Shown here: piece by piece, positions 26,108 to 33,727 of the stretch | How positions within the stretch are numbered: position 1 is the stretch's first letter | How the letters are laid out: every line of letters begins with the position of its first letter | Assembly: GCF_001513975.1 (NCBI RefSeq) | Contig: NZ_KQ947994.1 | Coordinates: 1 to 64,000 of the forward strand | Direction of reading: 5' to 3' | DNA from: Streptomyces curacoi | Lineage (GTDB): Bacteria; Actinomycetota; Actinomycetes; Streptomycetales; Streptomycetaceae | DNA: 64,000 bases | Program-made: the position numbers and the translations under genes | The notes under the pieces: model-generated | What the model was told of the DNA's origin: nothing | The model's input: only the letters and a program-made list of their open reading frames with translations | The model's database searches: none

Positions 26108-26713
26108 ATGCGCAGAAGGACCAAGTGGTACGCCGCCGCACTCGGACTCACCACGGCCGGGACCCTCGTGCTCTCCGCCCAGGGTGCCAGCGGCCACGGC
26201 TACACCGACCTCCCCATAAGCCGGCAGAAGCTCTGCCAGAACGGCACCGTGACCAACTGCGGCCCGATCCAGTGGGAGCCGCAGAGCGTCGAGGGCCCGA
26301 AGGGCTTCCCGGCCGCCGGCCCGGCCGACGGGCAGATATGCAACGCGGGCCTCGGCCAGTTCAGCCAGCTCAGCGCGCCGAGGACACCGTCCGGCGGCGC
26401 CTGGCCGACCACCCGGGTGTCGGGTGGTCAGCGTTACACCTTCCGCTGGCAGTTCACGGCCATGCACGCCACGACCGACTTCAAGTACTACGTCACCAAG
26501 CCGGGCTGGAACCAGAACCACAACCTGGCGCGCTCCGACCTCAACCTCACCCCGTTCCTGACGGTCCCGTACGGCGGTCAGCGCCCGCCGGCGACGCTCT
26601 CCCACAGCGGCACCCTGCCGTCCGGGCTGAGCGGTCACCACGTCATCCTCGCGGTGTGGACGATCGCGGACACGGGCAACGCGTTCTACGCCTGCTCGGA
26701 CGTCACGTTCTGA
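26108..26713 (+). CDS. lpmP: AA10 lytic polysaccharide monooxygenase (LpmP-like)
   Basis: 201 residues. The signal peptide ends before His30 (ASG|HGYTD), which becomes the N-terminal half of the copper histidine brace; the second ligand is His120 in FTAMHATTD. The family signatures CQNGTVTNCGPIQWEPQS, a KPGWNQN loop and the C-terminal NAFYACSDVTF are present. There is no extra carbohydrate-binding domain. AA10 enzymes oxidatively cut chitin or cellulose; homologues at this locus have been linked to wall or tip glucan handling next to cslA. A dre operator lies 43 bp upstream, and a GGAG site (cccaggagcagcagc) precedes the ATG. Confidence 0.93.
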   Translation: MRRRTKWYAAALGLTTAGTLVLSAQGASGHGYTDLPISRQKLCQNGTVTNCGPIQWEPQSVEGPKGFPAAGPADGQICNAGLGQFSQLSAPRTPSGGAWPTTRVSGGQRYTFRWQFTAMHATTDFKYYVTKPGWNQNHNLARSDLNLTPFLTVPYGGQRPPATLSHSGTLPSGLSGHHVILAVWTIADTGNAFYACSDVTF

Positions 26714-26811
26714 TTCTGAGGTTCCCTTGAGACAGGCCCCCGGGTGCGCCGGGTACGTTCCCGGTCACACCGGCCACTCAGGCCGGGCACGGACATCGGG
26801 GGACCTGTCTC

Positions 26812-27276
26812 ATGGAAGTCTTCTTCTACCTCGTGCCCACCGTCATGATCGCGATCGTCTCCCTGGCCGCGGTCACGGTGCTCCGCCGCTCCCGGCAGCT
26901 CAGCCGCGCCTGGAACAGCGGCCTGACGGCCGAGGCGCGCTGTCTGCGGGCGTACACGACGACGAGCGGCGGCGGCGACTCCCCGGTGCGCACGACCCTG
27001 CACCACGTCTACGAGTTCATGGCGCGCGACGGCCGTGTCGTCCGCTTCGACGAGGCGGGCGGGCCGGGGACGACCGTCGAGGGTGACATCGTCACCGTGC
27101 ACTACGTGGCGGACCGCCCCCAGCAGGCGACGGCCAAGGCCCCGGCGCGCGGGAAACTCGCGGTGGGCACCGGGTGCATGGTGGTGTTCTTCGGCGTGTT
27201 CATCCTCATCTGCATCGTCTTCATGCTGGTCGCCCACGCGATGTTCGTCGCCGCGCAGGACTTCCCGCAGCCGTAG
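26812..27276 (+). CDS. DUF3592-type membrane protein
   Basis: 154 residues. Membrane helices at both ends (~4-24 and ~120-145) flank a beta-rich domain with the DUF3592 pattern: VRTTLHHVYEFMARDGRVVRFDEAGGPGTTVEGDIVTVHYVADRP. Function unknown; such proteins are common small membrane proteins in Streptomyces. Preceded by GGGGGAC before ATG 26812. Monocistronic, 98 bp after the LPMO gene. Confidence 0.75.
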   Translation: MEVFFYLVPTVMIAIVSLAAVTVLRRSRQLSRAWNSGLTAEARCLRAYTTTSGGGDSPVRTTLHHVYEFMARDGRVVRFDEAGGPGTTVEGDIVTVHYVADRPQQATAKAPARGKLAVGTGCMVVFFGVFILICIVFMLVAHAMFVAAQDFPQP

Positions 27277-27316
27277 CGCTCCACATCTGACGGCGCGTCA
27301 ACTACCGTGCGCGCTC

Positions 27317-28981
27317 ATGGAGTCCACGGAGTCCGCACCAGGTACGGTCGCCGAGCTCGTACGCGCCCGGTGGGGTGACCACCGGCCGGGGCTGTGGTTC
27401 GAGGGGCGGGTGCTGACGCAGCACGAGGTGGCGGCCGGGGCCGCCGTCCGGGCGGCCCTGCTGGCCGACCTGCTGCCGCCCGGCGCCGAGCCGCACATCG
27501 GTGTCCTGCTCGACAACACCCCCGAGTACCCGATGTGGTTGAGTGCCGCGGCCCTCGCGCGAGCCGCCGTCGCCGGGATCAACCCCACCCGCCGGGGCCC
27601 GGAACTCGCCCGCGACATCCTGCACACCGAGTGCCGGATCCTCGTCACCGAGCGGGCCCACCTGCCGCTGCTCGACGGCCTCGACCTGCCCGGCGTGCGG
27701 CTGCTGGTGACCGGCACACCGGAGTACGACGCCCTGCTCGCCCCGTTCGCGGACGCGGTGCCGGACGGCTCCCGCGCCACCCCGCACGACCGGCTCCTGC
27801 TCTACTTCACCTCCGGCTCGACCGGCGCCCCCAAGGCCGCGATCTGCACCCAGGGGCGGCTGGCGGCGGCCGGGCGCGCCCTGGCCGGCCAGTTCGGTGT
27901 CCGCCCCGACGACGTGCACTACCTGTGCATGCCGATGTTCCACGGCAACGCGGTGATCGCCGACTGGGCACCCGCGCTCGCGGCGGGCGCGGGTGTGGCG
28001 CTGCGGCGGCGGTTCTCGGCGTCGGGGTTCCTGGCGGACGTGCGGCGGTACCGGGCGACGTACTTCACCTATGTGGGCCGCGCGATCCAGTACATCCTCG
28101 CCACCGAGCCGCGCCCCGACGACCGGGACCATGCGCTGCGGCTCGGCTTCGGCACCGAGGCCGGTGCCGTGGACGCCGCCGCCTTCGAGCGGCGGTTCGG
28201 GGTGCGGCTGGTGGAGGGGTACGGGTCGTCCGAGGGCGGGGCCGCCGTGCAGTGGTCGCCGGGGACACCGCCGGGAGCCGTGGGGCGGGCGGCGCCGGGG
28301 CTCGTCGTACTCGATCCACAGACCCGCGAGGAGTGCCCGCCCGCCGTCTTCGACGCGGCCGGGCGGCTGGTCAACGGGGACGAGGCCATCGGGGAACTGG
28401 TCAACCGGGGGCCGAACCCCTTCGAGGGGTACTGGCGCAACCCAGAGGCGGAGGCGGAGCGGCGGCGGGAGGGCTGGTACTGGACGGGGGATCTGTTCTG
28501 CCGGGACGCCGACGGCTATCTGTACTTCGCGGGGCGCGGCGACGACCGGCTCCGGGTCGACGGCGAGAACCTGTCCGCCGCGATGATCGAGAACATCCTC
28601 GCCCGGTACGAGGGTACCGTGGCCGTCGCCGTGTACGCGGTGCCGGATCCGGTGACCGGGGACCAGGTCATGGCGACGATCGCGGGGACCTTCGACCCGG
28701 AGGGCTTCGCCCGGTTCCTGTCCGCCCAGCCGGATCTCGGGACGAAGATGCCGCCCCGGTTCGTACGGGTCGTGGATCAGCTGCCGGTCACGGCCACGAA
28801 CAAGATCCACCGGGCGAGGCTCAGGGCGGAGGGGTTCCGGTGTGCCGAGCCGGTGTGGTGGAGGCCACCCGGGGAGGACGCGTACCGGAGGCTGACCTGG
28901 GAAGACGTCGAAGGGCCTCTCGCTCCCACGAGAGGCCCTTCAAGGGTGCGCCGCCAGGGACTCGAACCCCGGACCCGCTGA
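27317..28981 (+). CDS. AMP-forming acyl-CoA synthetase / fatty-acid ligase
   Basis: 554 residues of the ANL adenylating family. The ATP-binding P-loop YFTSGSTGAPKA (~160), the VEGYGSSEGG motif, YWTGDLF (A7) and the GDDRLRVDGENLS hinge are present, with a C-terminal Lys in TATNKIHRARL as catalytic lysine. It would activate a carboxylic acid to the acyl-adenylate and CoA ester. The last ~24 codons are unusual: they read through a perfect terminator hairpin and 37 bp into the tRNA-Lys on the opposite strand before the first stop, so the real C-terminus may be a tail with no function. Start ATG 27317 is the first codon matching the family. Confidence 0.88.
   Translation: MESTESAPGTVAELVRARWGDHRPGLWFEGRVLTQHEVAAGAAVRAALLADLLPPGAEPHIGVLLDNTPEYPMWLSAAALARAAVAGINPTRRGPELARDILHTECRILVTERAHLPLLDGLDLPGVRLLVTGTPEYDALLAPFADAVPDGSRATPHDRLLLYFTSGSTGAPKAAICTQGRLAAAGRALAGQFGVRPDDVHYLCMPMFHGNAVIADWAPALAAGAGVALRRRFSASGFLADVRRYRATYFTYVGRAIQYILATEPRPDDRDHALRLGFGTEAGAVDAAAFERRFGVRLVEGYGSSEGGAAVQWSPGTPPGAVGRAAPGLVVLDPQTREECPPAVFDAAGRLVNGDEAIGELVNRGPNPFEGYWRNPEAEAERRREGWYWTGDLFCRDADGYLYFAGRGDDRLRVDGENLSAAMIENILARYEGTVAVAVYAVPDPVTGDQVMATIAGTFDPEGFARFLSAQPDLGTKMPPRFVRVVDQLPVTATNKIHRARLRAEGFRCAEPVWWRPPGEDAYRRLTWEDVEGPLAPTRGPSRVRRQGLEPRTR
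28910..28941. terminator. Terminator of tRNA-Lys copy 2, inside the ligase gene end
   Basis: Perfect 13-bp stem gaagggcctctcg / cgagaggcccttc with a 6-nt loop, 4 bp beyond the tRNA 3' end on the minus strand. It also lies within the last codons of the ligase on the plus strand and may serve both transcripts. Confidence 0.88.
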
Positions 28982-29018
28982 TTAAGAGTCAGCTGCTCTA
29001 ACCAACTGAGCTAGCGGC
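28945..29018 (-). tRNA. tRNA-Lys (anticodon CTT), copy 2
   Basis: 74 nt, identical to the copies at 23194-23267 and 43226-43299. Acceptor GCGCCGC/GCGGCGC, anticodon loop CTCTTAA, discriminator A, no encoded CCA. Its 3' 37 nt overlap the antisense end of the acyl-CoA ligase gene. Confidence 0.97.
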
Positions 29019-29121
29019 GCATGACTCCCGCCGACCGCGTCTTTGCGCTCTCGCGGCTGGCGACAGAGAAAATACTACCTGGTCCCCAGGGGTGCTTCCG
29101 ACCCACCGCCGGGCGCGGTGG

Positions 29122-29886
29122 TCAGACCTGGATCGCCAGCGACAGCAGCACCGGCGCCGCGTTCCGGTTCAGCGTGTCCGCCGCCTGGCGCAGCCGGTGT
29201 GCGTGCTGGATCGGCAGGGACAGGGCCAGGCAGCCCACCGACGACCCGGCCGTGATCGGGACCGCCGCGCACACCGTGCCCACCGCGTACTCCTGGAGGT
29301 CGAGGTGGGGCACCGTCGGCGGCTGGGACTCCAGGCGGGAGAGCAGCACCTTGTCGCTGGTGATCGTGCGCGAGGTCAGGCGGGCCATCTTGTGGCGGGA
29401 GAGATGGTCGCGCCGGCCGTTGTGGTCGAGCTGGCCGAGCAGGCTCTTGCCGATCGCGGTGGCGTGGGCGGAGTCGCGGAAGTCGACCCACTCGTGGACC
29501 ACGGGCGTCGCCGGTCCGGCGGCGTACTGGTCGATCCTGACCTCACCATCGACGTACCGGCTGATGTAGACCGCGGCGCCGACCGAGTCGCGCAGCCGGT
29601 CGAGCGTGCGCTGGAGGTTCTCGCGCAGGGCCTGCTCGCGGCCCCGCGCGGAACCCAGGCGGTTCAGGGCGTCGCCGGTGACGTACGCCCCGTCGGCGAC
29701 CTGCTCGACGTAGCCCTCGCGGCGCAGCATCCGCAGGAGGCTGGTCAGGCGCTCCATGCCGATGCGGGTGTGCCGGGCGAGTTCGGCGTCGGTGACTCCG
29801 GTGCTGTGCCGCGCCACGGTCTCCAGGACGCGCAGGGCGTCCTGGGCCGAGTGGTACGGCGCGGTCGGCTCGTGTTTCAGCGCCAC
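29122..29886 (-). CDS. IclR-family transcriptional regulator
   Basis: 254 residues. An N-terminal winged helix-turn-helix (ALRVLETVARHSTGVTDAELARHTRIGMERLTSLLRML in outline) is joined to an effector-binding GAF-like domain with the family's HATAIGKSLLG segment and a C-terminal AVGTVCAAVPI...GCLALSLP. IclR proteins control catabolic or developmental genes in answer to small acids. Neighbours are a tRNA and the end of the ehu operon; a perfect palindrome lies 141 bp upstream of its start (30027-30038). Target unknown. Confidence 0.88.
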   Translation of the reverse strand: MALKHEPTAPYHSAQDALRVLETVARHSTGVTDAELARHTRIGMERLTSLLRMLRREGYVEQVADGAYVTGDALNRLGSARGREQALRENLQRTLDRLRDSVGAAVYISRYVDGEVRIDQYAAGPATPVVHEWVDFRDSAHATAIGKSLLGQLDHNGRRDHLSRHKMARLTSRTITSDKVLLSRLESQPPTVPHLDLQEYAVGTVCAAVPITAGSSVGCLALSLPIQHAHRLRQAADTLNRNAAPVLLSLAIQV

Positions 29887-30026
29887 GGTTCCCCCTGCGG
29901 TCGCTCATTGGGCCGGGTTGCAGTCAGCCAATCCCTTTCACGATAACCGCCAAGAGGCTTGTAGTGAGCGGTTGTTGACGAGATTCCATCGCTGTGCACA
30001 CCCCTCTCAGCAGGGCGACAGCACTC

Positions 30027-30038
30027 TGGCATATGCCA
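30027..30038. promoter_or_regulatory. Perfect palindrome TGGCATATGCCA upstream of the IclR gene
   Basis: 12-bp perfect palindrome in the region between the IclR gene and ehuA. The same 12 bp occur at 44029-44040, also upstream of a minus-strand gene. A dimeric regulator site is likely; its protein is unknown to me. Confidence 0.5.
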
Positions 30039-30093
30039 CCGTCATGCCACGGCGCCCGGACCTCGAAGGTTGAACCTCGTTCACTTCCCGGCG

Positions 30094-30870
30094 TCACAGC
30101 ACGGCGCTGAGAAATTCCCGCGTCCGGTCGTTCTCCGGGTCGTTGAAGATCTTCTCCGGCGAGCCGGACTCGATGACCCGGCCGGAGTCGAACATCAGGA
30201 CCTGGTCCGAGATATCCCGGGCGAAATTCATCTCGTGGGTCACACAGAGCATCGTGATGTCGGTGCTGCGGGCGATGTCCCGCAGCACGTCCAGGACGCC
30301 CGCGACCAACTCGGGGTCCAGCGCCGAGGTCACCTCGTCGAGCAGCAGCACCTGCGGCCGCATCGCCAGCGCCCGCGCGATCGCCACCCGCTGCTGCTGG
30401 CCGCCGGACAGCTGGGTCGGGCGGGCGTCGCACTTGTCGGCGAGGCCCACCATGTCCAGCAGCTCACGGGCGCGCGCCTCCGCCTCGTCCTTGGACAGGC
30501 CGAGCACGGTGACCGGGGCCTCGGTGATGTTGCGCAGCACGGTCATGTTCGGGAACAGGTTGAACTGCTGGAAGACCATGCCGATCTTCTTGCGGACCTC
30601 GCGCACCTGCTTCTCCGGGGCCGGGAAGAGCTGCTCACCGGCGACCGTGATCGTGCCCTCGTCGGGCTTGAGCAGGGTCATCAGCAGACGCAGGATCGTC
30701 GTCTTGCCGGAGCCGGACGGGCCGATCAGGGTCACGTGCTTGCCGGACGCGACGGAGAAGTCGAGCCGGTCGAGCACGGTGTTGGATCCGAAGCGCTTGG
30801 TGACGTTGTCGAAGCGGATCAGCTCGGCGCCGTCCACCGGCGGGTTGGCGCTCGCGTCGGGTTCTTTCAT
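30094..30870 (-). CDS. ehuA: Ectoine-type amino acid ABC transporter ATP-binding protein EhuA
   Basis: 258 residues of the polar amino acid ATPase family. Walker A GPSGSGKT, Q-loop FQQFNLFPNMTV, signature LSGGQQQR, Walker B VLLLDEVTSALDPE and H-loop VTHEMNFA are all intact. It powers import of the solute bound by EhuB through EhuC and EhuD. ATG 30870 lies 10 bp downstream of the ehuD stop, making it last of the ehuB-C-D-A operon. The Ehu name rests mainly on EhuB similarity; a different amino-acid-like solute is possible. Confidence 0.85.
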   Translation of the reverse strand: MKEPDASANPPVDGAELIRFDNVTKRFGSNTVLDRLDFSVASGKHVTLIGPSGSGKTTILRLLMTLLKPDEGTITVAGEQLFPAPEKQVREVRKKIGMVFQQFNLFPNMTVLRNITEAPVTVLGLSKDEAEARARELLDMVGLADKCDARPTQLSGGQQQRVAIARALAMRPQVLLLDEVTSALDPELVAGVLDVLRDIARSTDITMLCVTHEMNFARDISDQVLMFDSGRVIESGSPEKIFNDPENDRTREFLSAVL

Positions 30871-30880
30871 CAGCGGGGTG

Positions 30881-31531
30881 TCAGCGGACAAGGCGTCGCT
30901 CCAGGGCTCGTACGAGAAGGGAGGCCGGATAGGCGATGAGGATGAAGGCCACACCGATGACCGTCAGGGGCTCGGTGAACTGGAAGTTCTCCTGCGCGAA
31001 CAGCCGCGCCGCGCCGAGCATCTCCATGACCGTGATCGTCATCAGGACCGGGGTGTCCTTGAGCATCGCGATGACGTAGTTGCCGAGGGCGGGCACCACC
31101 CGGCGGATCGCCTGCGGCAGGATCACCACCCGCCAGGTCCTGGTGACCGGCAGGTTCAGCGCCGTCGCGGCCTCCCACTGGCCGGCCGGCACCGCCTCGA
31201 TGCCGGCGCGGTAGACCTGCATCGTGTACGTCGAGTAGTGCAGCCCGATGGCGAAGACACCGGTGGCCAGCGCCGAGAAGGTGAAGCCCCACTCGGGCAG
31301 CACATAGAAGAGGAAGAACAGCTGCACCAGCAGCGGGGTGTTGCGGATGAACTCCGTGACCGCCCCGACCGGCCAGCGCACCCAGCGCGACGGCGTGCGC
31401 ATCAGCAGCGCCCACACCAGGCCCAGCGCGAAGGAGATCAGCGAGCCGAGGGCCAGGATCTGCAGGGTGAGCAGCAGCCCGTCCCAGAAGCGCGGCATGA
31501 AGTCGGCGACAGCGCCCCAGTCCCAGGTCAT
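30881..31531 (-). CDS. ehuD: ABC transporter permease EhuD
   Basis: 216 residues, five predicted membrane helices (first ~18-42, last ~185-205). The EAA loop that contacts the ATPase is GQWEAATALNLPVTRTWRVVILPQAIRR in outline, typical of HisM/GlnP-like permeases. Start overlaps the ehuC stop (31528-31531, ATGA), so the pair is translationally coupled and should form the heterodimeric pore. Confidence 0.85.
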   Translation of the reverse strand: MTWDWGAVADFMPRFWDGLLLTLQILALGSLISFALGLVWALLMRTPSRWVRWPVGAVTEFIRNTPLLVQLFFLFYVLPEWGFTFSALATGVFAIGLHYSTYTMQVYRAGIEAVPAGQWEAATALNLPVTRTWRVVILPQAIRRVVPALGNYVIAMLKDTPVLMTITVMEMLGAARLFAQENFQFTEPLTVIGVAFILIAYPASLLVRALERRLVR

Positions 31532-32250
31532 CCGAGAGCACCTCCCGCCCCCACGCCGGTCGTCTCAGGACGGTGCAGCTCCTGGTCGGGGGTGCGCCCG
31601 ACGGGCTTGCCGACACCGGTCTTGAGCTTGCGTTCCAGTCCGCGCATCCCCCGCGTGAGCAGGAAGGCGATGACGAAGTAGATCAGCAGGACGTACGTGT
31701 AGATCTCCGCGCTCTCCTGCAGCGCGAGCCGCACCAGGTTGGCGCTGAAGGCCAGGTCGCCCATGCCCATGACGGACACCAGGGCCGTGCCCTTCAGCAG
31801 CTCCACCAGCAGGTTGGTGAAGGAGGGGATCATCTCCGGTACCGCCTGCGGCAGCAGGATCAGCCGCATCCGCTGCCACGGCGTGAAGCTGAGCGCGATC
31901 CCGCCCTCGCGCTGCGCGGGGTCGACGGAGTTCAGGGCGCCGCGCACGATCTCGGCGCCGTACGCCCCGTAGGTCAGTCCGAGTGCCAGCGTGCCGGCCC
32001 ACAGCGGGACCAGCTGCCAGCCGAAGGCGACCGGCAGCACGAAGAACACCCAGAAGATCATGATCAGGGCCGAGGTCCCGCGGAACACCTCGGTGTAGAA
32101 GCCCGCGAGGAAGCGGACGATCCACAGCCGGTGGGTGCGGGCCATGCCGACCCCGAAGGCGACCGCCGCCGCCACCAGCGCGCTCAGCACCAGCAGCTGG
32201 ACGGTGGTCCAGATTCCTTGCAGTACGAGTTCCCAGAGTCCCGAGGTCAT
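31528..32250 (-). CDS. ehuC: ABC transporter permease EhuC
   Basis: 240 residues. N-terminal helix ~8-35, RGTSALIMIFWVFFVLP motif and EAA loop REGGIALSFTPWQRMRLILLPQA. The last ~25 residues (ELHRPETTGVGAGGALG) form a hydrophilic tail not seen in most GlnP-like permeases. ATG 32250 overlaps the ehuB stop by 4 bp; three in-frame codons upstream are ignored for that reason. Confidence 0.85.
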   Translation of the reverse strand: MTSGLWELVLQGIWTTVQLLVLSALVAAAVAFGVGMARTHRLWIVRFLAGFYTEVFRGTSALIMIFWVFFVLPVAFGWQLVPLWAGTLALGLTYGAYGAEIVRGALNSVDPAQREGGIALSFTPWQRMRLILLPQAVPEMIPSFTNLLVELLKGTALVSVMGMGDLAFSANLVRLALQESAEIYTYVLLIYFVIAFLLTRGMRGLERKLKTGVGKPVGRTPDQELHRPETTGVGAGGALG

Positions 32251-33185
32251 CCGCCGCACAGCTCCTTCGCGGTGAGGTCGGTCATCTCGGCCTCGGTGAA
32301 GCCGAAGGGCTTGAGGATGCGCAGCAGCTCCCCGCTCTTCTTCAGCTTGCGCAGCTCGACGTTGAAGGCGTCCCGCAGCTTCGTCTCGGTCGGCCGGAAG
32401 GCGAAGGCCCCGCCGTCGACGTGCGGTCTGCCGCCGACGACCGGCTTGAACGGCTCGGTGACCTCGGCCTTGGCCGACTTCTTGACGACCTCACGGGTGG
32501 TCAGCGCCGTACCGGCGAAGACGTCGACGCGCCCCGCCTCGACGGCGTTCAGCCCCGCGACCTGGTCCGGCACGATGAGGATGTCGCTCTCCTTGTACCC
32601 CGCCTCGACGGCGTACTGGATCTCGGCATAACCGGTCCCGGTGGCGAACTTGGCCTTCTTCTCCACGACGTCCTTGTAGTCGTGCAGCCCCAGGGGATTG
32701 CCCTTGCGCACGATGAAGGAATCGAGCATCTGATAGTCGGGGTCGGAGAAGATGACCTGCTCACAGCGCTCTGGATTGACGTACATCCCGGCGGCGACGA
32801 CATCGAACTGCTGGGAGTTGAGCCCGGGTATCAGTGACCCGAACTCGGTGGGCACGGGCTGCACCCGGTCCACTCCGAGCCGCTTGAAGACGACCTTCGC
32901 CAGCTCGGGCGCCTCACCGGTGAGTTCGCCGTTCTTGTCGATGTACCCGAAGGGGATCTCACCGGCGATCCCGAGCCGTACGACACCGGCGGCCCGGAGG
33001 CGTTCGAGCAGATCGCCGCCGTCCTTGGTGGACGCCGTGGCCACCCGCGAGCAGCCCGCCGCGCCCAGTGCGCCGAGCGCCGCCACCCCCGCGAGCAGCG
33101 ACCGGCGAGTGGTGCCGGACGGCCGGCGCGTCGTTCTGGATGTGTGTTCGACATGTGGTTCGACATGTTCCAGTGGTGGAGCCAT
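32247..33185 (-). CDS. ehuB: Substrate-binding lipoprotein EhuB-like
   Basis: About 312 residues. Twin Arg (TTRRSLLAG) and a lipobox LGAAGC give a Tat-exported lipoprotein. The mature part is a family 3 periplasmic-binding fold very close in pattern to EhuB of Sinorhizobium: LTGEAPELAKVVFKRLGV, PTEFGSLIPGLNSQQFDVVAAGMYVNPERCEQV, FSDPDYQ, and a C-terminal PFGFTEAEM. EhuB binds ectoine and hydroxyectoine. Start ATG 33185 is used; ATG 33209 is in frame and possible. It heads ehuBCDA and is divergent from a DUF3830 gene across an inverted repeat. Confidence 0.83.
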   Translation of the reverse strand: MAPPLEHVEPHVEHTSRTTRRPSGTTRRSLLAGVAALGALGAAGCSRVATASTKDGGDLLERLRAAGVVRLGIAGEIPFGYIDKNGELTGEAPELAKVVFKRLGVDRVQPVPTEFGSLIPGLNSQQFDVVAAGMYVNPERCEQVIFSDPDYQMLDSFIVRKGNPLGLHDYKDVVEKKAKFATGTGYAEIQYAVEAGYKESDILIVPDQVAGLNAVEAGRVDVFAGTALTTREVVKKSAKAEVTEPFKPVVGGRPHVDGGAFAFRPTETKLRDAFNVELRKLKKSGELLRILKPFGFTEAEMTDLTAKELCGG

Positions 33186-33216
33186 GGCGGCGCGGCTACC
33201 CGAGACCATGCGATGT

Positions 33217-33234
33217 ATGCACCCTGGAATGCAT
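33217..33234. promoter_or_regulatory. Inverted repeat ATGCA-n8-TGCAT between ehuB and DUF3830
   Basis: The repeat sits in the 47-bp gap between the divergent starts 33185 and 33233 and overlaps the DUF3830 start codon. Position suggests joint control of the transporter and the catabolic side. Short arms keep confidence low. Confidence 0.4.
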
Positions 33235-33727
33235 GACAGATCGGTTCATCGAGGTGTCGCTGGTCAAGCGGGGAATCCACTGCACGGCCAAACTCCTGGA
33301 CGATCGCGCCCCGCTGACCTGCGCGGCCGTCTGGGACGCCCTGCCCCTGAGCGGCGACGTCTACCACGCCAAGTACGCCCGTAACGAGATCTACGCCCTC
33401 TTCCCGCCCTTCGCGGAAACGGAGCCGCCGCTGGAGAACCCGACAGTCACCCCCATCCCCGGAGATCTCTGCTATTTCGCCTTCGCCGGCACGGAACTGG
33501 GCACGAAGTCCTACGGCTACGACCGTGAGGTCCGCCCCGGCACGACGGTGGTCGACCTGGCCCTGTTCTACGAGCGCAACAACCTGCTCCTGAACGGCGA
33601 CGTGGGCTGGGTGCCCGGCATCGTCTGGGGCCAGGTAGTGGCGGGGCTGGAGGAGATGGCCCAGGGCTGCAACGACCTGTGGCGGTCGGGCGCGCTGGGG
33701 GAGTCGCTCAGCTTCCGGAGGGTGTGA
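33233..33727 (+). CDS. DUF3830 (cyclophilin-like fold) protein
   Basis: 164 residues. MTDRFIEVSLVKRGIHCTAKLLDDRAPLTCAAVWDALP-type start and a conserved NEIYALFPPFAETEP segment followed by GDLCYFAF mark the DUF3830 family, predicted to have a cyclophilin-like barrel and often found with transporters of amino-acid-like solutes and amidases. Function unknown. ATG 33233 is chosen because it begins the conserved region. Its stop overlaps the convergent amidase gene end by 20 bp. Confidence 0.78.
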   Translation: MTDRFIEVSLVKRGIHCTAKLLDDRAPLTCAAVWDALPLSGDVYHAKYARNEIYALFPPFAETEPPLENPTVTPIPGDLCYFAFAGTELGTKSYGYDREVRPGTTVVDLALFYERNNLLLNGDVGWVPGIVWGQVVAGLEEMAQGCNDLWRSGALGESLSFRRV

